Shown: one piece after another, positions 49,964-61,500 of the stretch | Position numbering within the stretch: the stretch's first letter is position 1 | Layout: each line of letters starts with the position of its first letter | Assembly: GCF_910592395.1 (NCBI RefSeq) | Contig: NC_088309.1 | Span: 26,974,599-27,038,598, forward strand | Source of the DNA: Lineus longissimus | Lineage: Eukaryota > Nemertea > Pilidiophora > Heteronemertea > Lineidae | DNA: 64,000 nt | Reading direction: 5' to 3' | Notes under the pieces: model-generated | What the model was told of the DNA's origin: nothing | Seen by the model: only the letters and a program-made list of their open reading frames with translations | Databases searched by the model: none | Program-made: the position numbers and the translations under genes

Positions 49964-51515
49964 GTTGGTAAAATGTTATTAGGCATTTGGAGATGTCCGA
50001 AAGCATATGGGAGTGGGCCAATCATTAGTGCCGAATCCTGCATCCCCGGCTTGCTCGTTTGCGATCAACCAATCAGTATGTTTTGGGGTTACTTCCGGTT
50101 ATATTTGCCTTCGGAAATTGGTTAGGTCAGATGAATGCCGCCATCAGAATTAACATCGTTTCCATTGGCGCCGGAAGATTACGACGAGATTCTTCAGAAG
50201 GTTCTCAATACGATCGAAAAAGCATAAACCTAGATGATAAGCTATCTATATAAGCAGTTTGCATAGCTCTTGAAGAGCAGTATGACAACAACGAACCCTT
50301 AAACTCCGCAACATTTTTCTTTCCTTCTGAAAGCGATGCCATGTCTCAAGGGGCAACAAAAAGGCAACCCTTCTAATTATCGCGGCCAGATTGAGTTAGA
50401 TTTCGCCACCGGAAAATGGGGTTCCTCATTCCGAATACAGCAAGCGAACGAGTAAAAACCCCCACTAATATAATAATGTGTAATCTAATAAATGCTAAGC
50501 GCGAAAAATACAATTTAGGAATCAGTGGTAACCCAGGAGAGAGTGAGGTCTCTCAAGGATGTCATCTCTATGTTATTGTCAACACTGAGACATGACTGAC
50601 TTTGATCTTCTTCCAGAGACCCAAGCAGATGCTTCCTATTACCCCATATCCCCGGAGCATTAATAAACCAATATGCTCCGAGCGGCAAATTATTTGTCAG
50701 CCAGGTTGCGCGAATATCAGATAAATTGACGGCTTCCCTTGTGATATTAGCTCTGTAACCTTGCAAGGTGTGACTTACATGCCACCGCGGCATGACGTCC
50801 CCAGGCGACCAAAATAACGTTTGAAACTGGGAGGAGTTGGTAAATTATTCTTCCAAACCTCATCCGGTATGCGCGACGTTTCCCCCACATCATCTGGGAG
50901 TCGCTTACACTAAGGAAGAAGCTGTGACGTTCGTCGCTTAGGGTAATGAGTATGCCTGACAGGATGTCAACTCCCGACAGGGATGGAGGCAACTTTTATC
51001 TCTTTGAGGTCGTTACACCCTCAGCTTGATCACATTAACAAAAAGCAAAGCAATGTTGAAACTTGAAGTATGAATATGAATCAAGTCGAGTCAGCGTGGT
51101 GCTCGATCCCCAAGGGGAGGCATCAGCGCTTAGAATGTGAATTACATTTTCTGTAATCCAATTCGTCATCCGTGCCTTGAACGAAATGGAACTTTTCATA
51201 TCTTATGTCTGACAAGAACACGTATTTTTATGATAACAAATCAAAATAGTCTTCGCCTTCCCGTGACAACCCACTCAGGCAACTTGTAAGCAGTAGGCAT
51301 ATTCCTGGCCCCGATGCGACCAAGGGTGCACCATAACTTGTATTTCAGAAGTTAATGAGATGTTATACTGATACTTATAGTCCATACGACAACGGCTGTA
51401 TTAGCCAGTCATCAACAGCGGTCGGAATGACACGAAACCTTCTGATTCAAATTCCACTACATTACTTCCTTCAGAAAGAACGACTGCACATCCTTCCTCA
51501 TACCATGTCTTTCAG

Positions 51516-51718
51516 AGCCACATGAAAACCTAGTCGATGTTCAGGCAGAGTACGTGAAACGACAACAACCGCACCAGACACCGCAGGCCATTACTGATGG
51601 CATTGGCTACAACACAGACCGAGAGAGTATCTATGAGTGCTCGGCAAGGCTACTCTTCATGGCAGTCAAGTGGGCTAAAAATCTACCGTCCTTTGCCAAC
51701 CTGCCATTCAGAGATCAG
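51516..51718 (+). CDS. NR2E3: NR2E3 ortholog, exon 5: start of ligand-binding domain (residues 227-294)
   Basis: After CATGTCTTTCAG the exon reads [20 protein letters not shown], then [20 protein letters not shown] and [17 protein letters not shown]. The [17 protein letters not shown] segment is the helix 3 signature of nuclear receptors. The donor is CAG/GTAAGA, in phase 0. Confidence 0.97.
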
Positions 51719-51830
51719 GTAAGATTCGAATATCCTAATTAGATAATCGTTTCTTGATAATCGCTTTCGGGCATTACCAACATCTTTCTTTGACATTGAC
51801 ATTACCAAACGAAACCCTCTCCAATTGCAG

Positions 51831-52074
51831 GTGATCTTGCTCGAAGAAACGTGGAGTGAGTTGTACCTTCTTTGTGCAATCCAATGGTGTATGTCAGTAG
51901 ACTCCTCGCCCCTTCTCTCACCCTCTGAGCATGCGCACCACGCCAGTAATGGAAAGACGAACACTGTCTTGACTGACGTCAGAACGTTACAAGAGGTTGT
52001 GGCGAAGTTCAAGGCGATGAGAGTCGAACCGGAGGAATTCGCCTGTTTGAAAGCTATCGTTCTCTTTAGACCTG
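51831..52074 (+). CDS. NR2E3: NR2E3 ortholog, exon 6: central ligand-binding domain (residues 295-375)
   Basis: The acceptor CTCTCCAATTGCAG precedes VILLEETWSELYLLCAIQWC, helices 4-5 with the conserved WSELYLL and AIQW. A loop with PLLSPSEHAHHASNGK follows, then helices 6-8 with RTLQEVVAKFKAMRVEPEEF and ACLKAIVLFRP. The donor is CCTG/GTAAGT, in phase 1. Confidence 0.97.
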
Positions 52075-53162
52075 GTAAGTCTACATTTGGTTTCGCCAAA
52101 ATCATCGGTGCTGACACCAGTCAAAAGGTTTTTTTCAAAAACTTGCTGTACTTACTGCTGAGGTAAACAATATCAAATCTGATAAAATCTTCAGAGAAAT
52201 TATGTCCTCCTTAACATTCTTACCTTGCCGCCCAGAGTGGTATTTTGCGCTGATATAGATATTACCATCTCAAACTATCATCTGGCAGTTTGTCTTACCG
52301 TCTCAAAGTCATCAAATCTACATCTCTTTGGGCCACTTAACAACAAATAGCGTCTCATCAACGCGCCTTCAGCGCTTTGTGAAATTACCGAACACTATCC
52401 AATCTTTTATATTTGGTGTTATTGCATCTTTCCGTTAAACGCAATCGTCTCCATGGGAATTCAATATGGCGAAGGTTATTGGAAAATGTGGAATGGCAAA
52501 TTAACAGAAGCGTAGAGATGTCGAGATTGCTCCTATGAGATGTTGATATGATGTTGAAAAAGAGTTTAAGTATTCAACAGAAGTCACTTGGTTGGTAATT
52601 ATTCTCTAAGGTGGTGATTTCCCCACCTTGTAATTGATACTTACGGTGCTAATGACGCCAATTCAGGGGTAGACAGTTTGCTTCACAGAGAAGATGATGG
52701 TTTTATTATGACTGGCTGTAACATTTGGCGGTGTCATTAATGTGCTCACCTCGGGAAATTTTAATGCATGTCATTGGCAGTGGATATGGGGAGAACAGTT
52801 TTGGTCATTGATGTCAATTTTGCGATCTTAGAGGAAGTGGTGTGTGGTAGTGCAGCTTTCTTTCCTCTGGCAGTTTATATCAATATTCCGTCACAAAACT
52901 GAGCTAAAAATGGTTTCCAAGATGGCCGCTTGCCAAATTGAAAGAAAAAGAGGAGCTTTGCTCGGTCCATCTGATTGAAAAAACATCAGGGCTGCCCGCG
53001 AAGCAAACATTGGCCTCCTTAATCTCATCCCTCTTATCCTAGGTTAGTCACAGAGTGCCGATGCGAGCAAATAATCGAATGGTCACCGCAAACTCCAATT
53101 TCTTACTGGTTTGAGCAGAAAAAAACAAGTAATCAAACAAATTTCAACTTGTATCGTTTCAG

Positions 53163-53268
53163 ATACCCGAGGTCTGAAAGATCCCAAACAAGTTGAGAAC
53201 CTACAGGATCAAGCTCAGATCATGCTTGGCCAACAGATGAGAGCACAGCATCCAACACAGCCAACTAG
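53163..53268 (+). CDS. NR2E3: NR2E3 ortholog, exon 7: ligand-binding domain helices 8-9 (residues 376-411)
   Basis: After TATCGTTTCAG the exon completes Asp and reads [20 protein letters not shown], then [15 protein letters not shown], closely matching the NR2E3 family sequence here. The donor is CTAG/GTAGGT, in phase 2. Confidence 0.97.
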
Positions 53269-54280
53269 GTAGGTACAGGATGACATCTGATCGCATGATT
53301 TTCGTGGACATTATGGTGAAATATTTTAAAGGCTAAATTACAGAAATGCCCATCTAAACACATTGAAATATTTGAAATTAAAAACTTTCTCATACATGAT
53401 TAGGGACTGATATCAAAATCAATGCATACATTGTACAGTTGACAAAAACAGTTCTGACATTGCACAGTTGACAAGAACCTTGTAAAAATCTTCTAACCAG
53501 AAGGTATGTTGGACAGAAGCATTTCATTAAAGACGCTTGGAGCATCCCCATTTGTGTGAGATAATTGCCAAAATATCAAATGAATCATGACAAATCTATT
53601 ATATTTTGCAGAAAGGGGAACGATGTAGGCCTACATGTTTATGTTCAGCACATAATTCGGTAAATACTCTCAATATAATCCTAGGTTTAGAGTGTTGTAC
53701 CTCTTGTCTGTTGTCGTTCCCCTTTCGCTGCGGATACCGTATGAAAAGTGTCATTTGTGAGTCTTGTCTTGCTTATTGTTGTTGTGAATGCTTTTTATCT
53801 GTTCACGAAGAACATATCATAACCCGGAGTGTATATTTTCTTCATATACAAATACATCGAGTTGAGAGCTGAGTATCACATGTTGTTCAGAAGAGCTGCC
53901 GTCTCAGCTTTGGTATGCAACAGAATTATCAAATGATTACAGAATTCCTGCATCAGCTTACACGAGCCATACAAAAAAGCATTATTCTGTATTGAATCTC
54001 GCTGAAGTAAACAACATTAATGATGATGCCTCTCCTAAGTCATTCCTGTATGGTACTGTAAGTCTACCTTAATGAAATGCCTTAGTCGACAACGTGACTT
54101 TGTGACTCCCCGCATTTCCCATGAAAAAAATGAAAAGCTATTTAAATTCGGCAAGATGGGTTTTGTTCATAACACGACAACCCGATTGCCATTACCATAT
54201 TTAGGTAAACCCGGTGAACTTACTGCCAAGTTCCAAAAAATTATCATATCACTTTTTTCTCGATCCTTCATATCTTGTAG

Positions 54281-54413
54281 GTTTGGTCGCCTTCTCCTTA
54301 TGCTGCCGCTACTCAAGCTGGTCAACTCTGACCGAATCGAGTCCATGTTCTTCACCAAGATGATCGGCAGTACGCCCATGGAACAACTACTCTGCGACAT
54401 GTTCAAAAGCTGA
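54281..54413 (+). CDS. NR2E3: NR2E3 ortholog, last coding exon: helices 10-12 and AF-2 (residues 411-454)
   Basis: The acceptor CATATCTTGTAG completes Arg, then [40 protein letters not shown] and FKS, then TGA (54411-54413). The AF-2 core LLCDMF near the end is intact, and the length and end point match the family. Confidence 0.98.
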
Positions 54414-55570
54414 GCGAGGAATCAAGACAATGACTTTGATGAACTCTGCATTGTTAAGATAATGACTTTTGGGTAGATATTCGTGCAATTCAGTAAAATG
54501 TGCGGATGTGCGCGTATCTTTTGGATTACGGCATTCTCACTAGACTCTTTCGAACTGACTTTGTGTCTAAAAGATACTGCAATTAAAGGGAGATATTCTC
54601 GGCGACGACTGAAACATTGCCATTTTGGGTCAATTGACTAAAATAAGAGGCACGGCATCATGCTTTGAAAAGCTATGGAAGAGTGTTTTTTAAATTTCTT
54701 AAAGAGAGCCATGGGCATTTGTCCATGTACTTCTAGGGACAAATCATATTTCTTTTGAGGACAATATGTGCATCAGGCCATCTGTCATTTGGCACATGAA
54801 GCAGCAAGTGAAACCTGCGATCACATAACACAATAACTCAGCCTTAGAAATTACACCTGTGTGTGTCTGAACTGACTGCGGGAGGGAAAGGTTTCTTTTT
54901 AGCAAGGTCTAAACCCCATGCTGTGGAGGTCTTGGGAACAATGTCAACGCGAAGATGCTGGATGCCGGGTTGAATGACACTGCGATCCTGGGGAGTCAGT
55001 GCAAGACAGTTAGACACAGTGGCCGGGGTCTCCCTGCAGTGACGAGATTAGCAGTTTATCATCATTACAGTTTCTGTATTTTTCTCACAAAATCAGAAGA
55101 TTGGGAAATTGAAAGAGCCAGTTATTACTGTAGACGTGCGTCATACAGGAAGTAGTCCAATTGCCTCGATATTTATAACATATGGTAGGTGCACACGACG
55201 TTGTGTAGCCGATACAAAAATGTACATGTAGTACTCTATATGTTCACAGTGGCTATCATAACTGAGTACTTCTGCGCAAAACTTTTTAAACTACTTAGTA
55301 CATTGACAAATATGTGTAGGTGAGGGCCAGTATTTAAATAATAAACACACTACACATTGTCGTCTCATCATCATCTTATAGGCTGTATTATGTTTCTCAT
55401 TGTTTCTGGTTCCAGTTGTTGTATTTAAACCACATCACAATTGTTAGTAATTTATTTTGGCAAGGTTTGTACATTGCAGAGGAAATCATTCTCGAGGTTG
55501 TGTTGTAAACTAATTTCTACAACCCTAAATGTAATTATGATATTGAATAAACGATTAAAGATTACAACTC
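54414..55570 (+). other. NR2E3: Probable 3' UTR of the NR2E3 ortholog
   Basis: No coding frame of note. Two consensus AATAAA signals lie at 55340-55345 and 55546-55551. The second is followed by TTAAAGATTACAACTCAG and T-rich sequence, as expected near a cleavage site. Confidence 0.55.
55546..55551 (+). terminator. Candidate polyadenylation signal, NR2E3 ortholog
   Basis: AATAAA about 1.13 kb after the stop codon, followed within 25-45 nt by a T-rich stretch (TATTTCTTTTTCTTCTG). An earlier AATAAA at 55340 could give a shorter message. Confidence 0.45.
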
Positions 55571-58500
55571 AGCTATTTCTTTTTCTTCTGTATTGATTCA
55601 TGATGAGAATGATGTCCATCCTAAGGTGTTGGCCGCCTTTAACGCCTGGAATCAATGAAGGCGTTCAGGGAATCACGTCCATCAAGCATGTCCCCAAGTA
55701 GACCGTCTACTTTTACATTGCCTCACTTATGCGCTTATTTCACACAAAGAATGAGGTGATTCTAGTAAGACCTCAGTAGAACCACTTTCCAAACCAAAAC
55801 AGAGACTGGGACTGGGACTGAGCGATATCCTGGTGACCTCTGAACGAGGCCTCCGGGAGCGGCTAGGTCATTGCTACCATGTTGGCCCTGTTCTGTTTTA
55901 CGGCTCTATGCCAAGGATTACTCTCCCTCGTCTACCAGATTTGATGTGGGAGATGAAGCCAGCAGGCTTTGTACAATAAGTCGATCAATCATATGAGATT
56001 TTATTGCTGCATTATCCACGCCTTGCCATATGCTATGGATGATTGACGCTTTTATGCAAATGTAATCGTAATTATGTATTGTACACGACTGTATACTCTA
56101 ACCAGAACGAATCAATTGCTGCCACAATACGAAATATCATTCATCAATGTTGAGCATATGAACGACGTATCTAATGCGAGAGAAGACAAACGAATAGAAA
56201 AAAACATTTCATTCGCTGTATATGTTGGGTACCCATGCTTTGGAACTCAATTTGGGGCTAAGTTGGCAAAAACATCATCAGAACAGCTAGGAGAGATGAA
56301 AGCAGCCTTCTGCCATCTTGGAACTGCATCGGTCTCTAAAGGTACCGGCTGTGGAGTCGGGCATTTAGGCATTTGAGCGGTAAGATGCCAAAGCCATTGA
56401 CGAGAATGCCGTTTCTTCAATTCTTAGGTTCTGCCCGGCCATCACCTTTTTGATATGTATTTCGATAAAGCACGGGGATGTCCGATTATTTTGCTCTATG
56501 GGTCATGCGGCATTCCAATCACATCATTTCTCTTTCCACCAAGATGCTGTTAGTGACCACGTTATCCAATTAAATCTATCTCGTGTCCCTAAAGATGTCA
56601 TTATCCGTAATGATTCAACAAAGTCAGTCCAAGTTGCCAAGATGTGGTCTTGCCTGCGGTGCCCAGTGCCGCCTCATGCTCCCAGACCCCATTAGAAATT
56701 AAGCGCAATGACTTCAACGGTTTATGAAATTATTACTAATCTTCCATTTGGCCATTTGGCAGATAATAGATAAATCATTCTGGTTGGTTTTGACTTGCCG
56801 TAAATACCCCCAATACATTTCTTCTGGATGCCTGATAACCGAGTGTGCTCGTGGGACGTGCTAAATTAACTCTCGTGCTCCTTTTCATGTTTGTAACAAA
56901 GCCTTTATTGAGAACATCAAACTGTATTAATTGATGAAGATGGACGCATGATGGCTCCCTAAGCTCCGCCGCCAATTCGAACCATTTTGTACGCCAATTA
57001 ATCATGAAGCAAGTTATAACGTTATTCGCACTTTTTCTTCAGCGGAGCATCAGTAAATCCGTTTGGAAAGACCCGACCGCACCCAATGGGCCATGGTGGT
57101 GAACAGTCATTTTTTATGGCTTCCATTTAGTACAAACACCTTCCGACGTCTAGCAAGTTCTCACTAAGATTCACCCAAATTGAATTCGGATTTAGAGCCA
57201 ATGAATTCCTATAACTTTTAATATGTTAACTCTAATGGAGACTGGCGACAATTCCTGACTTAATCGCTTGGTTTAGGGAAGACATTTAATCAACGCCGAT
57301 GCAGATTTATCGCTTACAGAATAGAGTCGATGAGTTGATGATTTAGCCCTAAATGACCGTCCTATTGTTCGCCTAAAGCCCCCCGGCATATCTAGTTTCA
57401 TTTCTAATAGTAGCCAAAGTGATATTGCCGAATTGATTTCAATCGCCTGTTTTGTTTTGGAATAAATCACTGAGAAAACAATAAAACGAATCACTTCGAT
57501 GCTTTTCAGTGTCGAGGTGACTTAGGAAGGTACTTATCTAGTATCTCGATTTATTGCCAACGACATAAAAAAGGTTATTTGTGTGTCTACTACCTTCAGT
57601 GGTCGATATAAGAGACTGCTATAATATTTTTAATGGTTTTGTCAAGTTGGGTTGTTTAAAATGGTGATACTGGCTTCGAGTATCATCGCCTTCACAATAT
57701 CTTAAGAAAGTATTCTCACATTTTCTTTTGAAAGCATCTTTTTTTCATCCGAAACATGTTATGGCTATCAGACCAATCACCGTTATATGTAAGTGATAGC
57801 CCGATGGTCAGGGAGGAATGATCGTTGTCTTTATTCTTATACTTAGAAGCATCCGAGTGTGTCATTTGTATTTGTTTCTGTCGTGTTGAAGTGTTCATTA
57901 CAAATACAGCTCACGAGATCTATCAGCTGTCTGCTGGATTTATGTATATTCAGATTCCTAGGCTAATAAACAATCAACTGTATTTCGATCCGAATAATGA
58001 TAGTTCTAGGCGAGGATTCTCTTAAGAATGACCATAATCTATAATCATAGTATTTGCCAAACCCTCGAAACGCCTGAAGATCTAGTTTCGATTCAAGATG
58101 CTCGCTTACAATAACCAATCAGAACGATGATAAAGACATCCAAATACTGATCGAAGGCTGGCTGAATGAAGACATCTCCGCGCGCCAATAACTTCCGTTC
58201 ACGGATGACAGGAAGCGAGAAACTGTCAAAGCAGTAATCTTCCTTCCATCACGAGGAGTTCGCACTACAATGATTCTAATTAAATTCTAACCTTTCAAAT
58301 CCAATTGACTTTCGAGATAGCATTGCTAGATTCTGTGAGCCGAGTTAAATACCTTATAGCCCGATGACATGGTGGGCTTAGGCACCGCTGCGTCTTGACA
58401 CTGACATGCAAGGCGGAGGGATTATGCAAGAAAAGACCGCCAGCTCGCTCTGATAAGCTGGTGATCACATTTCAATTTTTCACATGAGTGCCCCAATGTA

Positions 58501-61500
58501 TTTCTAGTGATTGCCAGGATAATAACATCATACATCCCAGTGGCATTGCATCCGATGCTCCCCCATAATGAACCTGCCTCTTTTGAGCGCCATCCTGGCG
58601 AATGATCTCATTCCAACACGCATTACACCCGATAATATTTATCGTTTTATTTTCAACATCCCGAGTTTGTTTTTCATTTACAAGTTCAGCGGTCTTGTGC
58701 CTGCATGAAGCTGAGGCAGGCAAAGGAGTCATGTATCCTGCTTTGAGAATCTCCGCCAGTGATGCTGCTCTATTCAGGCAAGAAACATCATTACTCATTA
58801 CTTCCAGCGTTAAAAAAGATGCTCCTCATAATGGGTTCAGGTCTTCTCTAACAAGTTAACAGGGAAAGGATTCATCGCCTATTTAGAAAATTAGTGCCCG
58901 ACAACTAATATAGCAAGGGCATTATTATTCTTAGTTGTCATTACTTTCCATATAATACATTTTAAAGATGTTTTTATCTGGTTCTATGCGGAGTAACAAA
59001 AAGGAAAACAATATTTCTAGCCTTCTTTGAGTTGCTCTCTATAGATTTGATTATTTTTCTCTTAGTATTGCACGTCAAGTCAGCAAGAAAGGGGCGAAGC
59101 CGCGAGTATTTCTTGTTAAAACTTTCTGATGCAGTTCAATTCAAGCGAGAGAAGTCACTTTCATCAGCTTTCTCGACGTTCGTTCCTCGATTCTGTGTTC
59201 GTTTTCTTTTTAACTCGAAAATTTTCGATGAAAAAGGGCAAAAGCCAAATGAGTTCTGAGAAGAAAGCCTGATGGGTTTGCAAGAGTAGGACATTGCGAC
59301 CATTTTATCAGAGCCCTCCTCCCATTGAAAGCAATAAGCGTTCAAGGAACAGCTTGGCGGAAAGTGCCCTAAGATTAGAGACACGATCAACTTTGTCCAA
59401 GTCTTTGATAACTTTAGCGCTATAATCATCGCCTGTCATTTTGCCTAATTGGGCCTGGTTCCAATGATGGGACTAATAGAGTGGGACCATTACGCTTGGA
59501 CCCAAAGACAAACCCCGCATCAATCGGGAAAGTAATTGGACCAGGAGAAAATCTTTACCTGTTTCAAATACTTCGATTTTCATAATGTGATTGTGTTATA
59601 AATAACATTTCGTTTGCCTCGGGGATTTCATGGGAATAATTGTTTTCCAAGTCTTTGAATGTTGTGTGGTATTAACAATTATCCATCGAGAAGTTTTATC
59701 AAAGAATGAGAATATCAGTTAATCATCCCTTAGTTCCAAGAACAACATGTCTGATTGTTCTTTGTAAAGTTTCTTCAATTGTAAAATATCGTAAAACTGT
59801 GAACATGAAGACTCCTCGGACTTTAAGCGGTTGGTCAATCAGTGTTGTGGTTCGTACCGCAGTTCGAGGGTTCGTACCGCAGTTAGAGGGTTCGTTCCTC
59901 TGTCCTTTACCCATTAATGCGCCTCTTTTGGTTATCTGTACATGTTTTTACATTCTATAAGATGGGGCTATGACTAGAATCAACAGTTTGCATCTATTTC
60001 TCAGGGCCATTGGAGAACTCATCATCGATCATAGACAGGGAAATTAGAAACACATTTCCAGTCAGTTGTTTTAGTAGATTTGTGGTTCAAAGCCCATACT
60101 CCACTAACTTCGTGCACCCTTGATTTCGCCGGCTTCCACCGGCTTCATGCGTAAATCCAAAATGGCTTTCACCCGGTCAAAAAGCCAAGTAACACTTCTC
60201 CGACCATGCCAGGCTATTTCTCGTGATGACTTTCTGACACAACCTCTCGCAGATAGCGTGCCTGATCAGATGCCAATCCTTGCTCTGTTGAGTCTTCCTC
60301 ATTATCCCAAATCTTCCTCCGTGTTCCCTGGCTAGGACATCATGCTAACAAGGCACATTAATAATGTGACAAATTAGGAATCATTCCACTTGGTTTGATA
60401 ATGAATTATTAGTGACTTTTTAACATGGGAATCGCCGGATTAATAGACTCACTGGGATGACCACAGATAATGGTATTCCGTGTCTCTCTTGAGACATAGG
60501 AAGAAATCACGTCTTGGTGTTATCTTTTTACCATCTACTCAAAGAAACATGTAACCTCGGAGTATTATTCAGTTAAATATAGAAGAAAGCGATTTCATAC
60601 TCAACTTGGATTTGGCCCACACCGTATGATTGGGCTATGGTTGAATGATGCATCTTTCAACAACTTTAATGCTTCTGGAGAGCAGCATTAAAATCTTTGC
60701 GGTTTTAGAACCGTTTAGTATGTTGGACAGGATTAAAAACGAAATATTCATCTCATCTGTCCGGGCGGCGCTTCTCCAACCAGTGACTGACAAAATCGCT
60801 GCACTACATTTAACGTTTCACTAAATGCCCCCGCATTCCTGGCACGAGCCCGGGTCTCTAACCTCGCCATCATAAGGGAAGAAGTCTTTCATTAGAGTAG
60901 CAAAAGGTTGCATCCTTAGAGGTCAAACACAATAGATTCCGTGAACCCTGGGTCCTCCTCTTTGTTCAATTATATCATCAATAACACTGAGCCACGAGCG
61001 GGACCGCGAGTCGCGCACTCAGCCTCTTCTATAGTTGTATTTATGCTGATGAATTTGATGAATTTGGCGATAAGATAGATCGCACCCCAGGGGAAGACGT
61101 GAGAGAGCCTGGAGTTTTTTACTACCGCCTCACGTAACAAAGGTCCACCAATTTGTCAAATTTAATGGTCCCTCATGGTTGAGTTGGGTTGGCAAGTTAT
61201 GGCAAGAGGAGTGTGTGTCAAATAGCTATAAAGCCCTGATTGAGGAATGGAACTGGGATATGTTCTAAGAATTCACCATCAGCAGTATTATTTTTGCATC
61301 TGCAAACTCGGGAGAACGAGCCCCCGCGAAGATGATAATCATTCCCATCATACAGTAAGAGATCCCCTTGGAAACAAGGATCGTCTTCTATTGAGACCCT
61401 CTCGGCAACCAGCGACCCTATTACCCCATTGTCTGAGAATACCAATAAAACTAAATGTAGCCTCTGAAGAAATGACAAGTGCGCGTGTCAGGCAGAACTA

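Larger units (their letters stand above)
36413..55570 (+). other. NR2E3: Gene span: NR2E3/PNR nuclear receptor ortholog, eight coding exons
   Basis: Joined exons give 454 residues ending at TGA, in phases 1,2,1,1,0,1,2. Order: Ser/Pro-rich A/B region (1-87); two C4 zinc fingers (Cys 89, 92, 106, 109 and 125, 132, 142, 145) with P-box CNGCSG (106-111) and a six-residue D-box loop; hinge (about 159-235); ligand-binding domain with VILLEETWSELYLL and CAIQW (from 295); and AF-2 helix in [12 protein letters not shown] (443-454). The Asn in the P-box marks the NR2E3/fax-1/Hr51 group and separates it from tailless (NR2E1). Known relatives bind AAGTCA-type DNA sites and act in photoreceptor and neuronal identity. 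Human NR2E3 has 410 residues, so the extra length is mostly N-terminal and hinge. AATAAA at 55340 and 55546 are candidate polyadenylation signals. Confidence 0.95.

Noticed and set aside
36444-54413. Tailless (NR2E1) or Hr83 identity for the receptor
   Set aside because: The P-box CNGCSG, GMNKDAVQNERQPR and the ligand-binding domain text match NR2E3. NR2E1 has a different P-box (CDGCSG) and a longer D-box.
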